DNA of 64,000 nucleotides from Neostapfia colusana (Eukaryota; Streptophyta; Magnoliopsida; Poales; Poaceae), in contig JASWHV010000012.1 of assembly GCA_030760725.1 (NCBI GenBank), positions 37,603,652-37,667,651 on the forward strand, given 5' to 3'. The notes beneath the pieces were generated by a model. That model was not told the origin of the DNA. It made no database searches and worked only from the letters and a program-made list of their open reading frames with translations. Of this stretch, positions 1-10,431 are shown piece after piece. Within the stretch, counting starts at the first letter, position 1. Each line of letters begins with the position of its first letter. The position numbers were made by a program, and so were the translations under genes.

Positions 1-67
1 GTATGAAATACTATGCTCATATTATTTTAGTTTCAAATTCACACATAGACTTTCAAAGTTCCAAAAA

Positions 68-76
68 CTCCCCCTC
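68..76 (-). promoter_or_regulatory. Polypurine-type tract after pol, copia-1
   Basis: The minus strand reads GAGGGGGAG immediately after the pol stop. Copia-2 has the same tract at 18964-18972, as one of five such tracts. It is a candidate accessory plus-strand primer site; the true 3' LTR boundary is outside the window. Confidence 0.5.
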
Positions 77-716
77 AATTTAATCCATGAGGATGCATAA
101 CCCCTATTTCACTACGAATGAAACAAAAGCGAGTGAAACCCAAAGGTTTTGTAAAAATATCAGCCAATTGTTGTTCGGTATCGACATGGTGAAGCACAAT
201 GTTTCCTTTTTCAACATTATCACGAAGAAAGTGATACCTAATGTCAATGTTCTTACTTCTAGAGTGTTTCATGGGGTTTTTAGCAATACAAATTGCACTA
301 GTGTTATCACAAAACAGTGGAACACTATCTAAATCAACCCCGTAGTCCTTAAGTGTTTGAACAATCCAAAGAATTTGTGAGCAAGCGCTAGCCGCAGCTA
401 CATATTCAGATTCGGCCGTGGATTGTGCAACTGAACTTTGTTTTCTAGAGGACCAAGCAACAAGTTAATTACCAAGAAAATGACAAGCACCCGAAGTACT
501 TTTCCTATCAATCCTACAACTCCCAAAATCAGCATCCGAAAAAGCTTTCAAAGAAACGGTTGAGGAAGAAGGAAGAAAAATGCCAAATTCTTGAGTTCCA
601 TGTAGGTACCTGAGAATCCTTTTGATAGCTTGGCGATGTGAAGCACGTGGAGAAGCTTGAAAACGTGCACAAAGACATACGCTGTATTGTATGTCCGGTC
701 TTGACGCCGTGAGATA
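75..716 (-). pseudogene. Copia-1 RNase H domain (broken)
   Basis: RNase H degrades the RNA strand of the RNA-DNA hybrid during reverse transcription. The frame continues directly from the RT segment past a TAG at 717-719. Visible family motifs are SDADFGSC, KSTSGACHFLG, AESEYVAA and the terminal ADIFTKPL typical of copia pol ends. A second in-frame TAA at 465-467 splits the domain. Both stops occur at the same codons in copia-2 (19613-19615 and 19361-19363). The frame ends at 75-77, just before the G-rich tract at 68-76 on the minus strand. Confidence 0.9.
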
Positions 717-2315
717 CTAAAGTGATCCAATCATACTTCTGTATTCTTTTTTATCGACCGGGTCACCATCTTCGCCAAGTTCAAGTGTTGTTGCTGTTCC
801 CATTGGTGTCCGAAGAGGCTTGCATTTGTCCATGTTGAAGCGCTTAAGAAGGTCCTTTGTATACTTAGTTTGATGCACAAAAGTTCCTTCTTTTGTTTGC
901 TTGATTTGCAGCCTCAAAAAGTATGTGAGTTCTCCCATCATACTCATCTCAAATTCTGAACTCATCATAGCTGAAAACTTGGACACGAGATCATGAGAAG
1001 CACAACCAAAGATAATATCATCCACATACACTTGAACGAATAATGAGTCATTGCCATGCTTAAGTACAAAAAGAGTTTTATCAACCTTGCCCATGGTAAA
1101 CCCCTTTTCAAGTAAGAATGTTTTTAACCTATCATACCATGCTCTAGGGGCTTGTTTTAGACCGTACAAGGCTTTGGACAGTTTGTAAACATGATTAGGA
1201 AAATTTGTATTTTCAAAACCCGGTGGCTGCTTAACATAAACCTCCTCCTCTATGTAGCCATTAAGAAAAGCACTTTTAACATCCATTTGATATAACTTGA
1301 AACCTTTAGATGCAGCAAATGCTAATAAAATTCTTATAGCTTCTAATCTAGCAACAGGAGCAAATGTTTCATCAAAATCTAGACCTTCAATTTGAGTGAA
1401 ACCTTGAGCAACCAACCTAGCTTTATTCCTAACCACAACCCCATCCTCACTTTGCTTATTTTTAAATACCCATTTAGTTCCAATTAATGTGTGACCTTGA
1501 GGTGGAGGTACAAGTTTCCAAACATTATTTCTTTCCAAATTTTCTAGCTCTTCTTGCATGGCATTAATCCAAGATTCATTAGTGAGTGCGTGTGATATAT
1601 CCTTGGGTTCAAAAGAAGCAACAAAAGCAGAATGAGCATGAGAGTTTGGATCGCAAAACCAGGACCGAGTGACTCGTTCATGCAAGCTTCCAATGATTTG
1701 TTGTGGAGGATGACTTTTGAGTACTCGGAGGGGAGTAGGCACTTCACAAGCACCTTCTTCTTCATGTTCGGACCTTTGATTAGGAGAGCTTGTTGATTGA
1801 GGAAGGTCCGAACCAGCAGTAGTGACTGTTGGTGCTGGTTGTGGTGCAAAATCAGCAGCTTGATCGTTATTTACTTCCGAGTTTTCGGGCAGCAGCACCA
1901 CTTCTTCAATAAAAATACTCTCCCCCTGCGGATATGGATCCGGACATGCAATATCGGAGCTAGTACTTGGGCTAGCTTCATCAAAAGAAAACTCGCAAGT
2001 CTCCACAATTTTGTTAGTGTCAAGTAAAAGCACACGGTAGGCTCTAGTATGAGATGGATAACCAAGAAACATACCATCAACAGATCTAGCTTCAAATTTA
2101 TCAAAATTACCATGTTTCTTAACAAAGCATTTGCAACCAAAAACCCTAAAGTGTGTAACACTAGGCCTATGTCCAAAACGGAGCTCATATGGGGGTTTTT
2201 CCAAGCTTAGCACGCAAGAAAACACGATTTGAGACATAACACGCGGTTGCAATTGCATCAGCCCAAAATTTCCTAGGAGTTTGATATTCATCAAGCATGG
2301 TCCTAGCCATCTCAA
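717..2315 (-). pseudogene. Copia-1 integrase C-terminus and reverse transcriptase
   Basis: This is the longest open stretch of copia-1 (532 codons). The N-terminal part is the end of integrase (YELRFGHRPSVTHFRVFGC). After an acidic Ser/Pro linker comes the RT core: WKLVPPPQG, GTKWVFKNK, KARLVAQGF, DFDETFAPVAR, QMDVKSAFLNG, KALYGLKQAPRAWYDRL and the catalytic YVDDIIFG, which is intact. The first ~40 codons are read out of frame because of an indel near 2200-2310. The frame stops at TAG 717-719, where copia RTs normally continue into RNase H. No functional polyprotein could be made from this copy. Confidence 0.92.
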
Positions 2316-2862
2316 CTAAGGTCCTGTTCTTTCTTTCTACGACACCATTTTGTTGTGGTACATAGGGTCAAGAGTATTGATGATCTATTCCATTTTCAGC
2401 ACAAAAGTGATCAAAGGATTGGTTTTTAAATTCAGTTCCGTTATCACTTCTAATTGCCTTTAATGATCCTGGGTGATCAATAGATAATCTAAGAAATAAA
2501 GTTCTAAAATGACTAAAAGCTTCATTCTTAGATGCCACAAAATAAACCCAAGAATATCTGGAATAATCATCAACAATCACAAGCACATACCATTTACCTC
2601 CGAAGGATTGAACATGTGCCGGACCTACTGTGTCAAGATTTAAAAGTTGTCCCGGTTCAGGTGTCATGGTCATTGTGAGAGGAGCATGTGAACCTGCAAT
2701 AAACTTAGCATGTCTACAAGAAGAGCACACAATATCATTGTCCTTTTTAAGCTTCGGCATCCCACGTATGCGATCGAGAGCACTAACACGAGTGAGATGA
2801 TCAAAGCCTATGTGACCAAGTCTACGATGCCAAAAAATATAGATCCTTTGTATCATTAGCAA
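2316..2862 (-). pseudogene. Copia-1 integrase core
   Basis: Integrase joins the cDNA copy to host DNA. The zinc-binding region (HRRLGHIGFDHL then CSSCRHAK) and the catalytic DDE triad context are visible: LDTVGP, RSDNGTEF, and the Glu motif QNGVVERKNR beyond the ORF end. A TGA interrupts the frame near 2368-2370 (HQYS then stop, where copia-2 reads Ser), and the end is shifted in frame against the following RT segment. Confidence 0.88.
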
Positions 2863-3253
2863 CTAGACACCGATGCCTAGAAGTTGACAAATCAAAATCA
2901 GCTTTAAAAACTCTTCCAAACCTAGACTTGTTAAACAAAAGCTCACCTTTTGAATCTACAACCTTGCAGCAATTTTTAGCAAAGCTAACCTCTAGATTTT
3001 CATCTAGCAATTGTGAAACCGAAAGCAAGTTGTATTTCAAATTTTTAACAAGTGCCACATCTTTCAAAGTGTAGAGATTGTTTACTCTAACCGAACCTTT
3101 AGCAATTATGGGAGTAGAAGAGTTATCAGCGAAAGTAACATTTTCTACACGTGACACAAAAGAGAGAGAGGAGAACCTTTCTTTGTTACCGGTTATGTGG
3201 CGTGAGCAACCTGAATCCACAATCCAAATGTTCTCCTTCCTCAAACGTGAAAC
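2822..3253 (-). pseudogene. Copia-1 protease and GAG-pre-integrase region
   Basis: An aspartic protease that matures the Gag-Pol polyprotein. The catalytic motif VDSGCSRHITG and flap-like region are present, followed by the GAG-pre-integrase segment (NLLSVSQLLDE). The frame is open upstream to a TAG at 3254-3256, which separates it from gag and is also present in copia-2. It overlaps the integrase frame by about 40 bp through an indel, so it is disabled as a single polyprotein. Confidence 0.88.
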
Positions 3254-3256
3254 CTA

Positions 3257-5493
3257 CACAGCAGCACAATACGTCGATGACTCAATACTGGGGTTAGTTA
3301 AAAGACTTTTAGGAATCCAGTACTGAGTCACACGACGTCCAGCAGGAATAACACGTGAAAGCTGAGAAGGTACAGCAGGTTTATGAGCCAAACATCGAAA
3401 AATTTTGTTCCCAACTACTGACTTAGAAGATGTGTTATATGTAGCACAAAAAACAGTAGGTCCGGGAGCAAGTTTTTGACTCATTACAGCAGGTTGCAAG
3501 CTCCGAACATTCGGTCTAGCAGATTTTGCTTGGTTGTTATGTGATCTAGCAAGTATTCTTTGTTTCTTATCGTGTTTAGCTAGTCTATAACAAAAATCCA
3601 TGACATGACCATCTCTACCACAGTAGGTACAATGAAAAATAACCTTATTATCATGTCTAGATGAGCAAGCAACACGTTTATTAGAACCCGAATGGGACAG
3701 TAATCCTGCAGATTTGAAAATCACCTTTTTTGTCTAGGAGCTGTTTGAATCAAACCGCTTCCTAATGACTTTACAACTTTAGGTGGGTGTGCCTTAGCAT
3801 GACCATGAGAATTAAAACCTAAACCAGTTTTATCATTACAATACTTGGAAGAATTCAGCAGCAAGTTTAGGTTCTTATTTACATTAGAAAACCGATCTAG
3901 TGTCCTATGCATGTCATCAAGTTTATTGGACAGATCAATGCAGTTTTCACATGAAGTTTTTCCTTTTAGTTTGCAATTTGAACAATATTTAACTTCAAAA
4001 TAGAAATCTCATTCATAGCATCATTTAGTTTCTTATTCAGATCATCACATGAAGAACAATGCAAATCGATTGTAGAACAACAAGCATCTTTCAAATTTTT
4101 ATCATTAAGTGCAGCAAGCTCTTTGTTCTTTTCAATTTCAAGTTCAAGTTTATCAAGTGTAGATGCGTGTGCACTTCTTAAAGAGGATAATTGTTCATAA
4201 ATCAAATCACATGAGGAACAAGAATCATCACTAGGAATGAAAGTTTTTAAACGATTAATTTCAGATTCTAGTGATTCAATTTTAACAGCATTGTTCCTAA
4301 GTTTTTTTATCCTTTTTATTTAATATAAAAATGGCACGAGAAATAGCATCACACATTTCTTCGCAAGTGGGACATACCTCTTCATCGTCGCTGTTGTGTT
4401 CTGCCTCCTTGGAGCTTGAACTTGACTTGCTCGCCATGCAGCACATATTTTTCATAGCTTCTTCATCTTCATCACTACCGGTGTCCACATCACTTGAGCC
4501 GAAATCTTGAAGTGCAGAGATCATACTATGCACTATGTTGCGCATTGATAAATCTTTCTTCTTCTTATTCTTTGCAAACGATTTCTTCGGCCTTGTTTGC
4601 TTTTCTTCACGTTAAGTCGGACCTGAAAGGTTAGGGCACTCCGTACGAAAATGTCCTGTCTTACCACATTCATAACATCGTTGAGGTCCGGAGCTTCCTC
4701 TCCTTCTAGTTCTCACATTTTGCAATGCTTTTGAGAACCGAGTAGAGATGAGTGCAAGCTCCTCCTCTGGAAACTCTTCAATCTGTTCAAGGGTTAGAGA
4801 GGACAGCAAAGAGAGTGCACCACTAGATGATGATTGACTAGAACTAGACATGTCACGTTGTGAAACAAATGCAATAGACTTGTTGGGGTTTTTACGTGAG
4901 ATGATGTCAATTTCATGAGTTTTCAATTTAGAATAAAGCACGTCTAAAGTAAGAGAACTCATGACAGTATATTCACGAATAGATGTAAATTTCATCTCCC
5001 AAATTGACATATCTAATGCTCCTAACAATTGTCTAGCATTTTCAGCATCTGAAAAGTTAACATTGACACTACGCAAGTTGCTGAGAATTTTATTAAAGCG
5101 AGCAAAAAGGTCGTCAATTGACTCACCGGGTTGCATCTCAAAACGCATGTATTCTTTCTTGAACATATCTTGCCTTACCTCCTTGATCGTATTGGATCCT
5201 TCATGGTAGTCACAAAGAGCTTTCCAAACATCATATGCAGATCGGAGGTGTGCAACACGGTCGATGTCGCTTTGAGTCAATCCTTGGATGATCAAGTTGC
5301 GAGCCTTGTTGTTGTTGTCAACATCCCTCATGTTCGCAGCCGTAACTTGATCGTTGGGTGGTACATCGAAGTTCCGGTAGACCTTTTCCCATATGGCGAA
5401 GCCTTGCGCCTATATGTAGGCCTCCATCCGCGCCTTCCAAACCTGAAAATCGATGCCATTGAACACACAAGGTTTTGCGGAGTACTTCTCCAT
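3257..5493 (-). pseudogene. Copia-1 gag (broken)
   Basis: Gag is the structural capsid and nucleocapsid protein. The start codon is at 5493 (MEKYSAKPCVFNG), 43 bases from the primer-binding site. The capsid UBN2-type region (AYDVWKAL, FEMQPGESIDDL) leads to zinc knuckle 1 (CYECGKTGHFRTEC), an acidic Ser-rich coiled-coil with repeated CxxC motifs, and zinc knuckle 2 (CTYCGRDGHVMDFC, intact here but Cys to Gly in copia-2). Lesions include a TAG in place of CAG near 5412, a TAA after the first knuckle (4612-4614) and frameshifts near 3720, 3960 and 4300. The long Cys-rich C-terminal half resembles Sirevirus Gag. Confidence 0.9.
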
Positions 5494-5535
5494 GATGGTT
5501 AGTCAAAACACGTGCAAATCACAAAGATTAGAGCA

Positions 5536-5553
5536 CCTTGGCTCTGATACCAA
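5536..5553 (-). promoter_or_regulatory. Primer-binding site, copia-1
   Basis: The minus strand reads TTGGTATCAGAGCCAAGG one base inside the 5' LTR end. This complements the 3' end of plant initiator methionine tRNA, the usual minus-strand primer, and fixes orientation and LTR boundary. Confidence 0.93.
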
Positions 5554-5554
5554 T

Positions 5555-7175
5555 TGTAGGATCGAAGAGCACGTGAAAAGCTACCAGAGGGGGGTGAATG
5601 GTAGATTAAAACTTTTCGCAGCGAAAACAACAAAAACCCCTTAGCAAAAAATTAATCGGTTAAAGAAACTGTGTGTGCAAGTGTTTTCAAACGTGTTAAA
5701 CCATGACAAATCAAGTAGAGAGGTATAGAATCAAGTCACGGATCTAATGCAACAAGAATCACTTGAAAACACGAAGTAAAACTTGAGATACGATCAAAAC
5801 ATTAAACGAAGATCAATCTGTTCTACCCGATATAAAACACATCTGCAACGCTGCAAAGAAACTCGTGTATCTCAAAAACTACAGATCCGAAGCTCGTGAA
5901 AATTTCAGAGATGATATATAATTGAGTTGTGAAGACAACCCAAAAAGAATCACGTCAATCGGATCTGTAAAACTCGAGTTATGAACGAAACACCAAAGCA
6001 ACGTCGGTCTGTCCAGAAACTCGGCGAGAAATACTTGACGAAAAACAAGTCGGACGAACAAGGCACAAAAGCTCATCGAAACTATGAACTTTATTCAATA
6101 GAACACAAGAGGAACAGCCCAAAGTTCTCTACCCATGAGAGCTCTGGCCTCACTTGCTTTTATAGCCAGCCCTTAGGCTAAACAATCCAATCTAGGACTC
6201 CTACTCCTAATTGGACTCGTATCCTAACTTACCATAACTGCTTAGGACTCCTATTCACAGATAGAAGCAATCGTGAGACTTCCAAACACCTTAGGAACGT
6301 CCTAAACATTCCTAAAACAACTCAACTTCGTGCCTAGCACGAAATCCTATCATAACCAACTCAAATCTTCCATATTTGAGCCATATCCGACTCAGCCTCA
6401 GCCTGAGTACGCAATCCAGCCGGTTGGACCTTTCCGACAAATTCTTGACGTCCACTTCTCTTCATCACGCCTTGGAACAATATTGCCACGTCCATGCACC
6501 CCTTGCACACGTGCAAAGACCTTCCAACGACGTACATGCAACCTTCATATGCACTGCCCTTGATCCAAACATGCTGCGCGACCTCCCGATCAACTCAACC
6601 ACAGCTCCTCCCGAACTTGGTTGTTGGAACCTCATCTCCTCCCTGAGACTTGTCCAAGGATCCCGTCACCAGCCATGTCTTGAACTCAAGCAACACCTGC
6701 ACATGAATAAACAACCAATTCTTCCGAGCACAAGTCTTGGACTTGACTCACGTTAGTTCGAAAACCACAACACCTTACATGAGCACGTCACATAAGCATG
6801 TTGCAAACCATATCAAATGATAACAGCCATAACCACCAAAACACACTAAAAACTTAGAAAATTAATACTAAGAAAACCTTCCCATAAAGCAAGTTTGAAA
6901 CATTGCGAGTTAAAAGCAAAAACAAGACCCTGCAGTTCTACGAGTTGAACTTCACGGGAGCTCCCTAAAAACAAGCTCTGGACCTCACAGAAGCTCTCCG
7001 GACCTTGCAGGAGCTCTCCGGACCTTGCGTCGGACCTTGCCAACAATTGGCGGACCTAACAAAGAACTTGTCGGACCTTGCCACAGAAGAATGTTTTGGC
7101 AATATTCAAAACTTTGAATGTTAATGCTAACTTTTATCCTAATTGCCAATGTATTCAGCACACATAGGTCTCACA
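5555..7175 (-). repeat. 5' LTR of copia-1 (1621 bp)
   Basis: Bounded by TGTAGGATCG at the left and TCTCACA at the right, so it begins TG and ends CA in either reading. It matches the copia-2 LTRs (16348-17951 and 24460-26080) along its length. The interior is non-coding; small ORFs here are chance frames. The TATA box at 6157-6164 directs transcription leftwards into gag. Confidence 0.95.
6157..6164 (-). promoter_or_regulatory. TATA box of copia-1 LTR
   Basis: The minus strand reads CTATAAAAGC in GC-balanced sequence, and is conserved in both copia-2 LTRs. It places the U3/R boundary roughly 600 bp before the LTR end. Confidence 0.65.
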
Positions 7176-8108
7176 GCAACAGAGAACCACTCGGTGGTCG
7201 TCGGTCAGCCGCCGCGACCGGTTACCACCTCACGGCCGCACCAGCACGTGCTGGGATTAACTCGCGCCCGCTCCCGATCACCACGTACGCAGAACAAAGC
7301 TGAGTTCGCTGCCTCCCTCGCCTGCCGCTCTGATCAGCGCCCGCGCACGCGAAGAACTCGCCGCAGCGCTTGCACCTCCGAGCCCCGGCGTGCACTCGCG
7401 CTGATCGTTGAACACTCACGCTCCCTGCAGCAAAAGAGAGTGCCAAGGCACACTCTAGTGGTTCCCCGTGCTGCCCAGCAGGCTGCATCCGACGCTGAGC
7501 GGTGTGAGCCATCGAAGTTGGAGAACCGGGAGGTACCGCGGAGTCGAGCTTCGGTTCACCGGTGACAGCCCCATCCAGCCATCATCGTTGACCACGTTCT
7601 ACACAAGAAAGGTGCGTGGGGACCCCTAGATGGTGTAGCCGCAAACCCTTCAGCAAATGGTCCCTCGGGTAGCAAGAATTTTGGAGAGTCCCAAACCCTA
7701 GTGCAACTGACCTAGCTCGGCAAGAATCTAAAATTCGGATTACACACTGAGTCAACGATCAAGCTAGCTCACAAGTAGCTCCTACATCTCCTAGCGCCCC
7801 TCCTCGAGGAAGAACCAAGCAAAACCATCCAGAAATGGCTGAGTATTCGCCGTTTCTATAGTCGCCGGTGCAAACACGGCTCGGGTCACCGTCGAGAGTG
7901 GGTTTGCCGGCGTTGTTAGCCTCCGAGACTGCTCACGTTAGGTTCCTTGTGATCCACTGATGCTTATCGAGCAAACCATAGCCCTTTTCATGCCCCAGAG
8001 AGCGAGAACAACCTCGCCAGAGCCCTAACCTCCACGGTGGACGTCGCACGCCTGTTTCCGGTCACCGCCGGCGAGCTCCGACCCCTGGGACAAGTTCCAC
8101 AGGGCGAG

Positions 8109-8114
8109 GTAAGT
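8109..8114 (+). other. Candidate 5' splice site in LTR F leader
   Basis: GCGAG followed by GTAAGT is a textbook plant 5' splice site in the GC-rich leader, 861 bp upstream of the AG at 8968-8969 that precedes the 81-bp exon. Joining 8108 to 8970 gives phase 1, as the downstream frame needs, but I found no upstream ATG in that frame. Confidence 0.4.
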
Positions 8115-8969
8115 CTAGGCGGCCAGTTCTGGCACTGGGGGTGGTCGGGAAGGCGGTCCCGGCGAACCTCGCCAGAGTGCACCGCCGCTGGACTCGCGGG
8201 CGCGCGCGAGGAGGAAGAAGGCAGGTGGTGGGACCCACCGGCAGCAGTTTAAACATTTTGGGGGATTTTCCAGTTTAGTTCAACTTCAAATGCATAGAAC
8301 TTTTGCTAGGAAGCTCCAAATCCAATGAACCAAATTTTTCTGAACTCAGAATTTTGAGTACTTTCCAGCAATACCAATTTCAGCTCATGAAACCCAATAG
8401 TTGTCCAGAATTAATTCCCTAAAGTTTAAACTGTTGGAAATTTTATCTGGAGAATTACTTTATGAAAAATGCTGAAATTTGGTTGAGAGGGTCGCTGGGA
8501 AATCCTTGAGTCACAGTAAAATTTTCAGACTCATCCAAGTTCATTTAGTCCCCCTAATTGGGTGATTAAGTGAACTGCCCTGAGAAAATAGAAAAATGTA
8601 CAGAAACATTTTTCAGATTTTCTCAAATCTTAATTAGGGCATAACTTTCAGTAGAATTCTTCAAATGACATGAAACCAATTCCATTAGAACCATCATAAA
8701 TTCTAGTTTCCAGAAAGTAATGGTTGGAGCCATGAAAACCCCTGGAATTACATAGAGGCTCAAATAATGACCACATAGTCTTTTATTTGTACAAGGTTCA
8801 AATGAACTTTGTTTCAAATGAAACTTGGTCAAGCTCTGGTTAGGACCTTACCAAACCACCATAAAAATTTCAGAACCATAAGGGAGGGCTAGCTAGAGTT
8901 AGTAGTAATTAAGTATTCAAGTTTACACATTGCATTTCAATTGACATGTAGTATTTAATTGACGTGTAG

Positions 8970-10174
8970 TCGCTAAAGGCGAAGAGACTCCGGAAGTGCT
9001 GGACTTCATTCTTCCGGACGAAGACCTAACCCCTGACCAGCAGCAACAAGGCAAGCCCCGGTTTGCATTAAACTATTTTTCAAGTTTTGCCTTATGAACA
9101 CTTAGTATGAAGTATGGATGTGCATTAGGTGTAGGATGAATGGAACACCATTTGCATAACCAGAACTTTTCCATAAGAGTGAGGGTAGTGTCTAAGACCT
9201 CGACTAGACAGGCTATGCTTAATGATTCCTAGGACTTCGGTACAAGTCGAGTAGTTGGAATATACTCGCGAGTTTAGGCTTGGGACACATGGGTTCGGTT
9301 GAGTGATGTGAGATCACTTTAGTAATGAAAATGAGACTAGGCAGGGGCAAGGGCGCAGCAAGAGGAAGTCTTGTGTGCGCAGCCCTGTCCGTGTCGATTG
9401 AGGACCGATCCGTGTGCGGCCCTGCTGAACAAGTATTGAACGTACCGAAGGCATATCGGATATATGGGCCCCGATAAACCGATGTAGCCTAAACCTCCGG
9501 GCGTCGAGGCATAGCACACCGATTTATAGGTGTAGGTTGAGGGAAGCAAGGTGGAAATCTGCCAACGGGCATAGAGAGATGCTCCGTGTGGGGAACCTCC
9601 TGCTCGTTTCGGTGCGACCGGTAAGACGTTTGGGCTGTTGGGTGAAAGGTTGTCCCGTACGACATCGAGTGAGCGTGCTGTGCAGCTCCACGGGTGGGCG
9701 TACGTGACGTGCTCTTTGGGTTTCCCTTCAGGTGTATATTGAGTCGATTCGCCGTCCCTCGCGGTGACGAGTACCGCTTGTTCACTACATCGTAAAGTAG
9801 ATAATTTATGGAATGTTATGCTTCAATAATGCTGTTATGATACAATTGTATTGCTACATGTGTGCCACAAAACATTGCTTACTAAATTTCAGATTCCTGA
9901 ACTGTTAACTTATTGCTAAAAAGATGAATTAAGGATGAACTGGTAGGCGTGTCCATTTGCTACAATGTTACAATCCTATGTTCATTGTACACCTCATGTA
10001 GAGTTTCATGCCTAGGTGAGTCGGTTAAGTCTTGTTGATCCATCATGCTTACGGTTGCTGCTTAAGTGTTTTTCAGGTGAGGAGCCACCCACGGACTCGG
10101 AGTACGAGTCCACTGGCGAGGGTTACCCTCCGTCGGGGACTACGGCTGAGTGGGAGCCATACACGCCGCGCTGA
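8970..10174 (+). other. Candidate spliced reading frame in LTR F (exons 8970-9050 and 10077-10174)
   Basis: Exon one is 81 bp, preceded by GTGTAG and ending CAACAAG before GCAAGC, a GC-type 5' splice site. The intron 9051-10076 ends TTTTTCAG. Exon two continues in phase 1 for 32 codons to TGA at 10172-10174. The peptide is acidic and Gln-rich: it contains VLDF, DQQQQG, GEE and ends EWEPYTPR. The other two frames of exon one contain stops. B, C, D' and D hold the same 81-bp exon, and A has the same 98-bp terminal exon. No start codon was found, so it may be a spliced leader RNA rather than a protein gene. Confidence 0.45.
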
Positions 10175-10273
10175 GCTGAGGAGTGCAGCTAGTGTGGGTT
10201 GCCCTAGGGCTGGGCAACCGACTTTTGCTAGAGAGGCGGGCGTGAGTTATAGAAAAGTAGACTTCCACTGTGT

Positions 10274-10279
10274 AATAAA
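10274..10279 (+). terminator. Poly(A) signal in LTR F
   Basis: AATAAA lies 100 bases after the stop of the candidate spliced frame and about 150 bases before the LTR end. The same arrangement is seen in D', G, A and B. Confidence 0.5.
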
Positions 10280-10431
10280 GACAATAGTTTGTAACTGAGT
10301 ATTGTACCGTTTGTACAGTTCAGTTGTTTTCCCATGTAATATATTGTGTTCTTATGACGTGTGCTGTCGGGTGTCGCATCGTGCGGCACCACCCTCTGCG
10401 ATCCTGGATGAGCGGATCTCGGTCCGCCACA

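Larger units (their letters stand above)
1..7175 (-). mobile_element. Copia-1: Sirevirus-like Ty1/copia element, left end outside window
   Basis: From right to left this holds a 5' LTR, primer-binding site, gag, protease, integrase, reverse transcriptase and RNase H. The order integrase before RT identifies Ty1/copia. The long LTR, the long Cys-rich gag with two zinc knuckles and the G-rich tract after RNase H point to the Sirevirus lineage (inference). It is nearly identical to copia-2 (16348-26080). The 3' LTR lies left of base 1. The right LTR end abuts gypsy LTR F at 7176, so the element inserted into F; its target duplication cannot be checked here. Confidence 0.95.
7176..10431 (+). repeat. 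LTR F, right part, Ty3/gypsy A/B-type family
   Basis: The right end GGTCCGCCACA mirrors the LTR ends of A (29951) and B (53833). The last ~120 bp and the block 9310-9790 match A and B closely in opposite orientation. The left end is cut by copia-1 at 7175. The part 7176-8250 is GC-rich leader-like sequence that differs from B. The LTR sits inside integrase of element E, whose sequence starts at 10432. It contains a strong 5' splice-site-like sequence at 8109 and the candidate spliced frame 8970-10174. Confidence 0.85.

Noticed and set aside
1544..2188. Overlapping minus-strand ORFs of 101-105 codons beside the copia RT frame
   Set aside because: They are other-frame shadows of the integrase/RT linker and are not conserved as frames beyond near-identical copies.
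5536..5553. tRNA gene suggested by initiator-Met-tRNA sequence
   Set aside because: Only about 18 bases complementary to the tRNA 3' end are present, next to an LTR: a primer-binding site.
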